A program made the translations under genes and the position numbers. From an uncultured Pelagibacteraceae bacterium (GTDB taxonomy: Bacteria; Pseudomonadota; Alphaproteobacteria; Pelagibacterales; Pelagibacteraceae), in contig CACIDN010000004.1 in the NCBI GenBank assembly GCA_902585415.1, positions 20,271 to 84,270 on the forward strand: 64,000 nt of DNA, in the 5' to 3' direction. This document shows, piece by piece, positions 36,054-44,326 of this stretch. Each line of letters begins with the position of its first letter. Within the stretch, counting starts at the first letter, position 1. The notes under the pieces were generated by a model. It ran no database searches, was not told where the DNA came from, and saw nothing but the letters and a program-made list of their open reading frames with translations.

Positions 36054-36818
36054 GTGTTATTCATATACTTTGTCGTTTTTGTTTTAGGTTCTCTATGGGG
36101 ATCTTTTTGCAATGTATGCATTTATAGACTACCCAAAAATGAGAACATTGTAAGTGATAGATCAAAGTGTAGAACCTGCAAAAAGAAAATTAATTGGTAT
36201 GACAACATTCCTTTAATTTCATATCTAATTCTTAAAGGTAATTGTAAGTGCGGTAAAATTAAAATAGATTTTCGTTATTTTCTTGTTGAGCTTATTAGTG
36301 CTTTAAGTTTTTTAGGTATTTTCTATTTATATGGGTTAACAATTGTAACATTGCTGCTGATCGTATTAACAATCTTCTTTATTATTATTTTTTTTATTGA
36401 TCTAGATCATTTTATAATTCCTAATGAGTTAACTTTTCCTTTGATGATAATAGGTTTTTTCAAATCTTTTGACCCCAATATTAATTTAAGTTTGTTTCCT
36501 AATTACATAGAGTCTTTGATAGGTGGGGTATTCGGTTATATTTTAATTTGGGGAATTATTACTTTATATATGAAAATTAGAAAGAAAGAGGGAATGGGAC
36601 TAGGTGATGCGAAACTTTTAGCTGCAATTGGTTTTTGGTTTGGTTGGTACTCAATTCCTTATATAATCTTTTTATCTTCTCTAAGTGCTTTGTTAATTGC
36701 ATTGCCAAGTTTAATTAATAAATCTAAAAGTATGAGTTCACAAATACCTTTTGGACCTTACTTAATTTTTGGAACAGTCGCATATTTGGTTGTAAGAAAT
36801 TATTTAACTTTTATTTAA
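36054..36818 (+). CDS. pilD: prepilin peptidase / N-methyltransferase
   Basis: 254 residues, GTG start. The N-terminal FVLGSLWGSFCNVCIYRLPK is the family hallmark. The zinc-type cysteines appear as CRTC followed by CKCGKI, so the second pair is C-x-C and not the usual C-x-x-C. Catalytic aspartates are in FFIDLDHFIIPNELTFP and in GMGLGDAKLLAAIGFW. Seven to eight membrane helices. It removes the leader from all pilins in the block and methylates the new N-terminus. Its last 8 bases overlap the convergent alaS stop, forming the right edge of the pilus block. Confidence 0.95.
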   Translation: MLFIYFVVFVLGSLWGSFCNVCIYRLPKNENIVSDRSKCRTCKKKINWYDNIPLISYLILKGNCKCGKIKIDFRYFLVELISALSFLGIFYLYGLTIVTLLLIVLTIFFIIIFFIDLDHFIIPNELTFPLMIIGFFKSFDPNINLSLFPNYIESLIGGVFGYILIWGIITLYMKIRKKEGMGLGDAKLLAAIGFWFGWYSIPYIIFLSSLSALLIALPSLINKSKSMSSQIPFGPYLIFGTVAYLVVRNYLTFI

Positions 36819-39480
36819 TTAAAGTTTTAATTTTATTAAATGCTTCATCAATTTGGTCTTTTTTATTTCCTCCAGCTTGTGCAAAATCTTTTCGACCCCC
36901 ACCACCTTTGCCACCTATAATTTCTGAACCAACTTTTACCAGTTGTACAGCATCATAATTATTTGTTAGACTATTTGTAACCCCTATGGCCAATCCTACC
37001 TTATCATCTTTACTTGCGCACACTATAACTATGCCCTCTTTTAAATAATTTTTACCTTCGTCAACTAATTTTCTAAGATCCTTTGGAGATAGATCATTAA
37101 TCTTTTGAAATCTAACTTTTATGTTATTTATATTTTCATCTTTTATAATATTTTTATTTTTGTCTCCAAGAACATTTTTAATGTTTAGGTCATCCAATTG
37201 TTTAGTTAATTCTTTTATATTTATTTTTTTATCAGACGAACTCATATTAGGCTTGCCACCTAATTTTTTAATTTGATCTGACAAATCATCTATTTGGTAC
37301 TGATCTTTTTGACTAGCAACATTTAAGTTTTTTTCTTTTTCATTTAGATATTTTTCAAGTTGTTTATCTCGCAAAGCTTCTACTCTTCTTACGCCTGATG
37401 CTATTGCAGATTGGCTTACTATTTTAAATTTGCCAACTTCACTTGTATTTCTAACGTGCGTTCCTCCACATAGTTCTGTTGAAAAATATTTGTTACCTTC
37501 CTCCCCCATAAACACTACTCTTACTTCCTCACCATATTTTTCTCCAAATAGCGCTAAAGCGCCGTGTTCCATGCCCTCTTTTGGTGTCATAAGTCTTGTA
37601 ACTACCTCACTTTTATTCTGAACAAATTGATTAACGATTGAATTAATCTTAACTAATTCACCTTCAGATATAGGTTTCATGTGGCTAAAATCAAATCTAA
37701 GTCTATCTGGTGCAACTAGTGATCCTTTTTGCATTACATGCTTACCTAATGTTCTTCTTAAAGACTCATGGAGTAGATGAGTTGCGGAGTGATACGCTCT
37801 AACATTATTTCTTCTTTCAAGGTCTATATTTAATTCAACACTATCGTTTAGATTAAATTTACCTTTGCTGACTTTACCAAAATGAATAAATAAATCCCCA
37901 AACTTTTTTTTTACATCGCTAACGATAAAATTATTTTCTCCATATTTAATTGTACCAGTATCACTAAGTTGTCCACCTGACTCACCATAGAAAGGGGTTT
38001 GATTTAAAATTATGTACCCTTCTTCACCTTCAGATAATGATTTAACTTCTGTATTATCTTTTATAATAAATTTAATTACTCCTTCTGATGTATTTGTTTC
38101 GTAACCTAAAAATTCAGTCGGTTCTGTTTTGTCTTTAATAGTAAACCAAATTTCCTCAATAGATTTATCTCCTGAACCTTTCCAATTTTTTTTTGCAAGC
38201 TCTTTGCTTTCTTTCATTAAGCTATTAAATTTTTCATGATCCAGTGTTAAAGATTTATTTTTTAAAATATCTTCGGTAAGATCTAATGGAAAGCCATAGG
38301 TGTCATAAAGTTTAAACGCAACCTCGCCTGAAAGTTTTTTATGAACCTTTTTAATTTCTTCATCCAAGATTTTGATACCTCTATCAAGTAGAACTAAAAA
38401 CTTCTCCTCTTCCATTCTCAAAGTCTCTTTGATCAATGAGCTAGCTCTTTTCAACTCTGGATAGTTACCTGACATTTCATCCATCAATGTTTTAAATATA
38501 TTAAAAAAGATAGGCTTTTTCGATCCAAGTAGGTGGCTGTGCCTCATGCCTCTTCTCATAATTCTTCTTAGAACATATCCTCTACCCTCATTTGAAGGCA
38601 AAACTCCTTCCGCTAGTAAAAAAGAACTTGCTCTTAAGTGATCTGCAATCACTCTAAAGCTCGATAAATTATTTTTATCAGGCTTAACTTTTAATTCTTC
38701 AGAGATAGAGCCTATTATTTTTTTAAAATGATCTGTCTCATAATTGTCATGTGTTCCTTGAAGCAATGCTGCTATTCTTTCCAAACCCATCCCGGTATCA
38801 ACTGACGGTTTTGGTAAATCAATTCTTTTATCTTTCGAGACTTGTTCGTACTGCATAAATACCAGATTCCAAATTTCGATATATCGATCGCCATCTTGAT
38901 CTTTTGTGCCAGGCAAACCACCTTTTAAATGATCGCCATGATCATAAAATATTTCTGAACAAGGACCACAAGGTCCAGTTTCTCCCATTGACCAAAAATT
39001 ATCTGAAGTTGGTATTTTAATTATTCTATCATCACCAAATCCTGTAATTTTTTTCCAAAGATTAAACGCTTCATCATCTTCGCTAAAAACTGTGAAATAG
39101 AGCCTGTTTTTATCTAATGCAAAATCTTTTGTTATTAAATTCCATGCAAGATGAATCGCTTTCTCTTTAAAGTAATCCCCAAAAGAAAAATTTCCTAACA
39201 TCTCAAAGAACGTATGATGCCTTGGAGTGTAACCAACATTTTCTAAATCATTATGTTTACCACCAGCTCTTACACATTTTTGTGAAGTGGTTGCTCTTTT
39301 ATAATCTCTTTTTTCTAAACCTGTAAAAACATTTTTAAATTGAACCATCCCAGAGTTTGCAAACATCAATGTAGGATCGTTATTAGGCACAAGATTACTA
39401 GACTCAACTATTGTATGATCATTCTTCTCAAAATATTTAAGAAAAGTATTTCTTATTTCATTTAAAGTTTTCTGAGCCAT
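36811..39480 (-). CDS. alaS: alanine-tRNA ligase
   Basis: 889 residues, standard bacterial length. Landmarks include the class II catalytic region HTFFEMLGNFSFGDYFK, the VDTGMGLERIAALLQG segment, the editing-domain zinc motifs HSATHLLHESLR and CGGTHV, and the C-terminal GGKGGGGRKDFAQAGG. It charges tRNA-Ala and edits Ser/Gly mischarging. It sits immediately downstream of recA on the same strand, an order widespread in alphaproteobacteria. A strong intrinsic terminator at 39532-39557 separates it from recA. Confidence 0.97.
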   Translation of the reverse strand: MAQKTLNEIRNTFLKYFEKNDHTIVESSNLVPNNDPTLMFANSGMVQFKNVFTGLEKRDYKRATTSQKCVRAGGKHNDLENVGYTPRHHTFFEMLGNFSFGDYFKEKAIHLAWNLITKDFALDKNRLYFTVFSEDDEAFNLWKKITGFGDDRIIKIPTSDNFWSMGETGPCGPCSEIFYDHGDHLKGGLPGTKDQDGDRYIEIWNLVFMQYEQVSKDKRIDLPKPSVDTGMGLERIAALLQGTHDNYETDHFKKIIGSISEELKVKPDKNNLSSFRVIADHLRASSFLLAEGVLPSNEGRGYVLRRIMRRGMRHSHLLGSKKPIFFNIFKTLMDEMSGNYPELKRASSLIKETLRMEEEKFLVLLDRGIKILDEEIKKVHKKLSGEVAFKLYDTYGFPLDLTEDILKNKSLTLDHEKFNSLMKESKELAKKNWKGSGDKSIEEIWFTIKDKTEPTEFLGYETNTSEGVIKFIIKDNTEVKSLSEGEEGYIILNQTPFYGESGGQLSDTGTIKYGENNFIVSDVKKKFGDLFIHFGKVSKGKFNLNDSVELNIDLERRNNVRAYHSATHLLHESLRRTLGKHVMQKGSLVAPDRLRFDFSHMKPISEGELVKINSIVNQFVQNKSEVVTRLMTPKEGMEHGALALFGEKYGEEVRVVFMGEEGNKYFSTELCGGTHVRNTSEVGKFKIVSQSAIASGVRRVEALRDKQLEKYLNEKEKNLNVASQKDQYQIDDLSDQIKKLGGKPNMSSSDKKINIKELTKQLDDLNIKNVLGDKNKNIIKDENINNIKVRFQKINDLSPKDLRKLVDEGKNYLKEGIVIVCASKDDKVGLAIGVTNSLTNNYDAVQLVKVGSEIIGGKGGGGRKDFAQAGGNKKDQIDEAFNKIKTLIK

Positions 39481-39531
39481 ATCTTTTTAAAATACAGTTT
39501 TTTTAAATGATGTCTATAACGTTCAAGGGAA

Positions 39532-39557
39532 AAAAGGCGTCTGTTAAGACGCCTTTT
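39532..39557 (-). terminator. intrinsic terminator after recA
   Basis: Perfect 10-bp stem AAAAGGCGTC / GACGCCTTTT with loop TGTTAA, GC-rich in its core and read out on the minus strand into a T-run. It begins about 23 bases past the recA stop codon and before the alaS start. Confidence 0.9.
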
Positions 39558-39579
39558 ATTACTAATAATGACTATTTAG

Positions 39580-40701
39580 CTAATTCTTTTTGGCAGGAGC
39601 TTCTTCTTCTTTTTGATTTGCTTTTACTTTCTCTTGATCAAGTGGATTACCTTCTATCTTTTTAGTGATCACACCTGCTTTTTCTCTGATTGCCATCTCT
39701 ATTTCAGCGGCAACATTCGGATTTTGTTCTAGGTAAATCTTAGCATTCTCTCTACCTTGACCAATCTTTTCACCTTTGTATGCATACCAAGCACCAGATT
39801 TTTCTACAATCTCTGCTTTAGCACCAAGATCAATCAATTCACCAACTTTACTAATTCCTTTTCCATACATTAGATCAAATTCGACTACTTTAAATGGTGG
39901 TGATACTTTATTTTTAACAACTTTAACTCTTGTAGAGTTACCAATGATGACATCTTTATCTTTTATTGCACCAATTCTTCTAATATCCATTCTTACAGAT
40001 GAATAAAACTTTAATGCGTTTCCACCTGATGTAGTTTCAGGACTTCCAAACATAACACCTATTTTCATTCTTATTTGGTTAATGAAAATCATCATTGTAT
40101 TTGTGTTTGATATTGAACTAGTTAATTTTCTCAAAGCCTGACTCATTAATCTTGATTGAAGACCTACGTGATGATCACCCATGTCCCCTTCGATTTCAGC
40201 TTTTGGTGTTAGTGCTGCAACTGAATCGATAACTATTACAGAAATAGAACCTGATTTAACAAGTGTATCTGCTATCTCTAGCGCTTGCTCACCAGCATCA
40301 GGTTGAGAAATTAGTAATTCCTCTGTATTTACACCTAATTTTTTTGCATATACTGGATCTAAAGCATGCTCTGCATCAACGAATGCACATATTCCACCAG
40401 ATTTTTGAGCTTCAGCAATTACTTGAAGAGCAAGTGTTGTTTTTCCAGAAGACTCTGGACCATAAATTTCAACAATTCTTCCTTTCGGTAATCCACCAAT
40501 ACCTAGTGCTAAATCCAAGCTTAGTGAGCCTGTAGAAATGGACTCTATATCCATTGCTTTTTTTTGGCCGAGCTTCATTACTGAGCCTTTTCCAAAGTTA
40601 TCTGTAATCTGGCTAATAGCTGCTTCTAAAGCTTTATTTTTCTCTTTATTTTCCAAATCTTTATCTTTTGATTTAACTACTTTTAAGTTATTTTTACTCA
40701 T
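39580..40701 (-). CDS. recA: recombinase RecA
   Basis: 373 residues. Walker [14 protein letters not shown], the [16 protein letters not shown] motif, Walker [19 protein letters not shown], the L2/MAW region [19 protein letters not shown] and a Lys/Glu-rich C-terminal tail are all present. It coats single-stranded DNA for strand exchange and activates LexA and UmuD self-cleavage. A near-consensus SOS box lies upstream at 40752-40766 on the minus strand. It also would serve DNA recombination if the pilus functions in uptake, which is inference. Confidence 0.98.
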   Translation of the reverse strand: MSKNNLKVVKSKDKDLENKEKNKALEAAISQITDNFGKGSVMKLGQKKAMDIESISTGSLSLDLALGIGGLPKGRIVEIYGPESSGKTTLALQVIAEAQKSGGICAFVDAEHALDPVYAKKLGVNTEELLISQPDAGEQALEIADTLVKSGSISVIVIDSVAALTPKAEIEGDMGDHHVGLQSRLMSQALRKLTSSISNTNTMMIFINQIRMKIGVMFGSPETTSGGNALKFYSSVRMDIRRIGAIKDKDVIIGNSTRVKVVKNKVSPPFKVVEFDLMYGKGISKVGELIDLGAKAEIVEKSGAWYAYKGEKIGQGRENAKIYLEQNPNVAAEIEMAIREKAGVITKKIEGNPLDQEKVKANQKEEEAPAKKN

Positions 40702-40751
40702 ATTTTGCCTCTTTTTTTGTGTTTTTTAACATACGAATCATGGTTATAAAT

Positions 40752-40766
40752 GTACACATTTTGTTC
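40752..40766 (-). promoter_or_regulatory. recA: near-consensus LexA (SOS) box upstream of recA
   Basis: On the minus strand the sequence is GAAC-AAAATGT-GTAC, one mismatch from the alphaproteobacterial GAAC-N7-GAAC. It lies about 51 bases before the recA start and shares the GAACAAAAT core with the perfect box before umuD. That shared core raises confidence that both are sites of the same repressor. Confidence 0.65.
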
Positions 40767-40797
40767 TCATTAGCAAGGATTAAAAATAATAGCCTAT

Positions 40798-42099
40798 TTA
40801 TTTAACAATTTTGAGATATTTGGCGTTTAAAAGTCCAACAGACTTTAGAAGTTCCAGTTGAGATAAGAAGAGATTTCTCTCTGAATTGGCTAAATTAATT
40901 CTTGATGTAAGTAAAATTGTATTTGATTGAATAACATCTAGGGTGGTTCTTCCAAGCCCTGTTTCATATTCAATTGTTATACCCTCATTGGCAATTTCCG
41001 CAGCATTAACTTGAGATCTAACAGATTTTAGAGCACTCTCTGATGACTGAAAACTAGACCATGCGCTTGCAACATTTGTTTCATTTGTTCTTATTGCATT
41101 ATCTAGAAGCAGTTTCATTCTATTATTTAATCTTTTACTTCTTTCTAAAGATGCTGAGTTTTTCCCCCCTTTAAACAGTGGCCAAGATATCTCTGCTTTA
41201 AAAGTTTCTTGATCTCTTTCATCAACAGTTGAACTCAAATCATTAGATTTAGTAGATTCTGCTGATATTTTAGCTGTCGGTGAGAATTCAGCTATGGCCA
41301 TCTTTATATCTTGTTGTGATTGCTCATACTTTAATTTTGCAATTTTTAAATCTGGATTATTACCAATAGACAATTCAATAGATTTATTTAAGCTTTCAGG
41401 AATATTTAAGTCTAATTTAATACTTCCATTAATTAAATCAATATCATCTAAAGGTCCAATAATTTTTTCATAAGTTAATTTTGCTGTCACTAAATCATTT
41501 TTTGAGTTAATAAATTGAGCTTCCGCACCAGCAAGTGAAGACTCTGATTGAGCCAAATCAGCAAGTGTTATTAATCCATTTTCTAATCTATTTTGATCTG
41601 TCTCAACCTGTCTTTCTAACAAGCTTAAATTTTCTTTATTAATATCCAGCTTTCTTTTTGCAAATGTTAGTCCACTATAAGCTTCTGCTGCTGTTAAAAT
41701 AATTTCTTGTTCTTTCTTTAATAAATTTGCTTCTGCTAGATCTATTCCAATCTTGCTTTTATCCAAGTCAGCCTTTCCGCCAAGTCCCTGGAACAAAGTT
41801 TGTTCAATTCTTACTTTTTGTGTTTCAGTATCTACATCTGTAATTGTTGCATTACTACCTGATCTATCTGTTAATTTATCAGTAGTTTGTTCACTTTTGG
41901 TTCCGGTAACTGTGATTGATGGTAAAAACTCACTTCTAGATATCTTAAGATCTTCTTTAGAAACTAAAATATTTTCTCTTTCAGCATTAAGTTCTGGATT
42001 TTTATAATATGCATCCGACAATGCTTTCATTAAGTCATCAGCATTTGATTGACCGAAAATTAAGCAATAAAATAAAACAATAAATATTTTTTTATACAT
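40798..42099 (-). CDS. tolC: TolC-family outer-membrane efflux channel
   Basis: 433 residues with signal peptide (KKIFIVLFYCLIFGQSNA) and the two-fold repeated TolC helices and strands: DAYYKNPELNAERENILVSK, RIEQTLFQGLGGKADLDKSK in the first half and KAEISWPLFKGGKNSASLER, EYETGLGRTTLDVIQSNTIL in the second. It forms a trimeric exit duct for type I secretion and RND or MFS pumps. No pump or adaptor gene is adjacent. Its start overlaps the glycerate-kinase-like gene stop by 8 bases. Confidence 0.93.
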   Translation of the reverse strand: MYKKIFIVLFYCLIFGQSNADDLMKALSDAYYKNPELNAERENILVSKEDLKISRSEFLPSITVTGTKSEQTTDKLTDRSGSNATITDVDTETQKVRIEQTLFQGLGGKADLDKSKIGIDLAEANLLKKEQEIILTAAEAYSGLTFAKRKLDINKENLSLLERQVETDQNRLENGLITLADLAQSESSLAGAEAQFINSKNDLVTAKLTYEKIIGPLDDIDLINGSIKLDLNIPESLNKSIELSIGNNPDLKIAKLKYEQSQQDIKMAIAEFSPTAKISAESTKSNDLSSTVDERDQETFKAEISWPLFKGGKNSASLERSKRLNNRMKLLLDNAIRTNETNVASAWSSFQSSESALKSVRSQVNAAEIANEGITIEYETGLGRTTLDVIQSNTILLTSRINLANSERNLFLSQLELLKSVGLLNAKYLKIVK

Positions 42100-43021
42100 T
42101 TTTAAATTTTACTCTTTTTATTTGATGCCTATCATTTAAGTCAATAATAATAGAGGAGTGTTTTGGTGCAATTTTAAACATATTTTGTGTAATTCTTTGG
42201 TAAGTCATCATAAAATTTATTACTTCTGAATTATTCATAACTTTATTATTTTTTTTTGTTTTATTTTTTAATTTAAGTTTTTTTTCTTGTTTAATTCTCC
42301 AACGTTTCAGTACATTAAAATTTTTAGCCCTTAAATATAATAAACTATGTATTTGATTAAATAACTTAGAGTATTTATTTTTCAATTGAATATTAACGTG
42401 CAGTCTCCACTTTTTTTTACTATCTAAATTTTTCTCTAATTTATTAATTGGCTTATTTAATGTATTTCTTTTCTCTGGTTTTGCTCCAACACACCATCCT
42501 TCTAAAATTAATACATCAGGTTTTTTCTTTATCTTATGCCAAAATTTTTTATTACACCGATCGTCAATTGATTTGTCAAATTTTGGTATTAATATAGTAT
42601 TAAATTTCTTCTTTTTTATGTTGTAGAAAAGTTTATTCATCATATCCACATCATGTGTGCCTGGTACACCTCTAGTTAAAAGTAAGGGATGTATTGATTT
42701 TGATAGTTTTAATCTCTCTTTTCTAGTTTTATAAAAATCATCGATAGAAATTTTAAATACATTTAATTTAAAATATGTTGTTAAGATTTCTTTTATTAAA
42801 GAAGATATGGTAGTCTTACCTGTTCCTTGACCACCGGCAAGTCCTATAATAAATGTTTTATTTTTTAATTTATTTTTATTTATCCAAAAACAGATCGGAA
42901 TTAAGAAATTTTTAATCATCTTTCCTTTGTTCTTAAATTTTTCTTTTTTAGTCTCTTGTGAAGAAATAAAGTCAAGACACCTAGTCTTTACTTTTTGAAA
43001 ACAATCAGAATGATTTTGCAT
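42092..43021 (-). CDS. P-loop kinase, D-glycerate 3-kinase-like
   Basis: 309 residues. Walker A is FIIGLAGGQGTGKTTISSL, followed by FKISIDDFYKTRKERLKLS, LLLTRGVPGTHDVDMMN and ILEGWCVG, a motif set shared by plant and cyanobacterial D-glycerate 3-kinases and their bacterial homologues. Phosphorylation of D-glycerate to 3-phosphoglycerate is the likely reaction; uridine kinase is a more distant relative and less likely given the R-G-x-P-G-T-H-D segment. Its C-terminal third is highly lysine/asparagine-rich. The start overlaps the GFA-protein stop by one base. Confidence 0.78.
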   Translation of the reverse strand: MQNHSDCFQKVKTRCLDFISSQETKKEKFKNKGKMIKNFLIPICFWINKNKLKNKTFIIGLAGGQGTGKTTISSLIKEILTTYFKLNVFKISIDDFYKTRKERLKLSKSIHPLLLTRGVPGTHDVDMMNKLFYNIKKKKFNTILIPKFDKSIDDRCNKKFWHKIKKKPDVLILEGWCVGAKPEKRNTLNKPINKLEKNLDSKKKWRLHVNIQLKNKYSKLFNQIHSLLYLRAKNFNVLKRWRIKQEKKLKLKNKTKKNNKVMNNSEVINFMMTYQRITQNMFKIAPKHSSIIIDLNDRHQIKRVKFKNV

Positions 43022-43392
43022 TACTTTTTTTGGTCTAGGGGATGGTTTTCACCATCATTAAGTCCGACATTTTTTAATTTAAACGGATCTATACCTTCTA
43101 CACATGCTACATTAATACCAAATATTTTAGGATTTATTCTTGGTCTGTTGTGTGTATGAATCCCGCATATTGAGCAAAAATAGTGTTTAGCAGCTTTTGT
43201 ATAATATTGATAAAGTTTTAATATATTTTCACCTTTTATAATTTTAAAGTCATTTTCACCTAAAACTCCGATTACATAACCCTTTCTCTTACATAAAGTA
43301 CAATTACATCTCATAACTTTTTCAATACCATTTTCAGGTATAATTACTTCTGCTTCAAATTCCCCACAATGACATGTTAATTTTTTTTTCAT
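43021..43392 (-). CDS. GFA/CENP-V-type zinc-binding protein, copy 1
   Basis: 123 residues. The zinc cysteines appear as LTCHCGEFEAE, MRCNCTLCKRKG and YFCSICGIHTHNR, the pattern of the glutathione-dependent formaldehyde-activating (GFA) superfamily. Family members bind one or two zinc ions; the formaldehyde-glutathione reaction has been questioned for many members, so I give only the fold. It is a tandem paralogue of the next gene upstream (2-base gap). Confidence 0.85.
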   Translation of the reverse strand: MKKKLTCHCGEFEAEVIIPENGIEKVMRCNCTLCKRKGYVIGVLGENDFKIIKGENILKLYQYYTKAAKHYFCSICGIHTHNRPRINPKIFGINVACVEGIDPFKLKNVGLNDGENHPLDQKK

Positions 43393-43394
43393 AA

Positions 43395-43763
43395 TTATTG
43401 CCTATCCATTATATGATTTCTTCCATCGTTTACTCTAACTTTAAAGTCAAACAGCTCTTTTGTGGAGATATCATTGATGCACGCAACATTAATACCATAT
43501 GTATTTGGATCTCTTCTTCTTAAATTGTGAGTTTGAATTCCGCAATTAGAGCAAAAGTAATGTTTTGCTACCTTTGTTTTAAATTGATAACATTTTAATT
43601 TATCCATACCTTTAACTACTTTTAAATCTTCTTTGTTTACAATTGCAGTAATTGCTCCTTTCCTAATGCACATTGAACAATTACATCTATATAAATCTTC
43701 AAAATTATCTTTTATATCAATCTCAATTTCTATTTGACCGCAATGACAGGTTAATTTTCTCAT
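43395..43763 (-). CDS. GFA/CENP-V-type zinc-binding protein, copy 2
   Basis: The open frame runs to 43820, but the ATG at 43761-43763 matches the start of its paralogue (MRKLTCHCGQIEIEI against MKKKLTCHCGEFEAEV) and the extra 19 residues show no family similarity, so I place the start there (122 residues). Zinc motifs are TCHCGQ, RCNCSMCIRKG and YFCSNCGIQTHN. It differs from copy 1 throughout but keeps all cysteines and ends in a similar VNDGRNH motif, so it is a diverged duplicate and probably functional. Confidence 0.83.
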   Translation of the reverse strand: MRKLTCHCGQIEIEIDIKDNFEDLYRCNCSMCIRKGAITAIVNKEDLKVVKGMDKLKCYQFKTKVAKHYFCSNCGIQTHNLRRRDPNTYGINVACINDISTKELFDFKVRVNDGRNHIMDRQ

Positions 43764-43789
43764 CTTGCTAAGTCTATCTGTTGTAAAAG

Positions 43790-43798
43790 TTATCCACA
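43790..43798 (+). promoter_or_regulatory. single perfect DnaA-box sequence
   Basis: TTATCCACA occurs at 43790-43798, in the gap between the GFA gene and umuDC. One box with no neighbours is expected by chance at low rate and does not make an origin; it might be a lone DnaA titration or regulatory site. Confidence 0.35.
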
Positions 43799-43874
43799 AC
43801 ACAACAATATCTAGTCTCAATGTTCGCCTTTTGATTCACTTTTGATTCAATTTCAGACTCAAAATACAACCTAT

Positions 43875-43903
43875 TTGACTACATTTAATTATTAGGTTAT
43901 AAA
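43875..43903 (+). promoter_or_regulatory. sigma70-type promoter of umuDC
   Basis: TTGACT (43875-43880), a 17-base spacer and TATAAA (43898-43903) make a near-consensus promoter. The expected start site at about 43910 falls at the edge of the SOS box, so LexA bound there would block initiation. Confidence 0.75.
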
Positions 43904-43911
43904 TTTAAAAA

Positions 43912-43926
43912 GAACAAAATAAGAAC
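43912..43926 (+). promoter_or_regulatory. umuD: perfect alphaproteobacterial SOS box before umuD
   Basis: GAAC-AAAATAA-GAAC is an exact match to the GAAC-N7-GAAC LexA site of alphaproteobacteria. It ends 4 bases before the umuD ATG and lies just downstream of the -10 hexamer, an ideal repressor position. Confidence 0.9.
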
Positions 43927-43930
43927 ATTT

Positions 43931-44326
43931 ATGAAGATTACAATACCTTATTATTTACATAAAGCCGGGGCTGGTTTTCCATCTCCTGCTACAGATTATA
44001 TAGAGGAAGATATAGACCTCAATGTTCATTTAATAAGAAATGTTCCGGCAACTTTTGTAATTAGAGTGCAAGGCAAATCCATGACTGATGTTGGTATTAA
44101 TGATGGAGATATATTGGTAGTTGATAAAAGTTTAAAACCAAAAAATTTTTCAACTGTAATTGCAAATGTTCACGATGAATTAGTTGTTAAAAGTTTTGTT
44201 CAAGAAAGAGATAAAAAGTTTCTCACTTCAGGATCTAAAAACTTTAAAGATCGAATTTTAATTAGCGAAGAAGAAGATATTTTTATTTGGGGAGTTGTAA
44301 CTTATGTCATCCACTCAGTTTACTAA
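43931..44326 (+). CDS. umuD: UmuD-like self-cleaving mutagenesis protein
   Basis: 131 residues, S24 peptidase fold with no DNA-binding domain. The cleavage site is AGAGFPSPATDY, with the Ala14-Gly15 bond in place of Cys-Gly in E. coli. The catalytic dyad is Ser50 (VQGKSMTDVG) and Lys87 (DELVVKSFVQ). RecA-stimulated self-cleavage yields UmuD', the cofactor of polymerase V. It overlaps umuC by 23 bases. Confidence 0.94.
   Translation: MKITIPYYLHKAGAGFPSPATDYIEEDIDLNVHLIRNVPATFVIRVQGKSMTDVGINDGDILVVDKSLKPKNFSTVIANVHDELVVKSFVQERDKKFLTSGSKNFKDRILISEEEDIFIWGVVTYVIHSVY

Noticed and set aside
6208..36818. Prophage or integrative element carrying the pilus block
   Set aside because: No integrase, transposase, terminal repeat or tRNA junction is seen at either edge, and base composition looks like the rest of the window by eye.
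43790..43798. DnaA box as evidence of an origin near umuDC
   Set aside because: A single box without clustering or AT-rich unwinding repeats is not enough.
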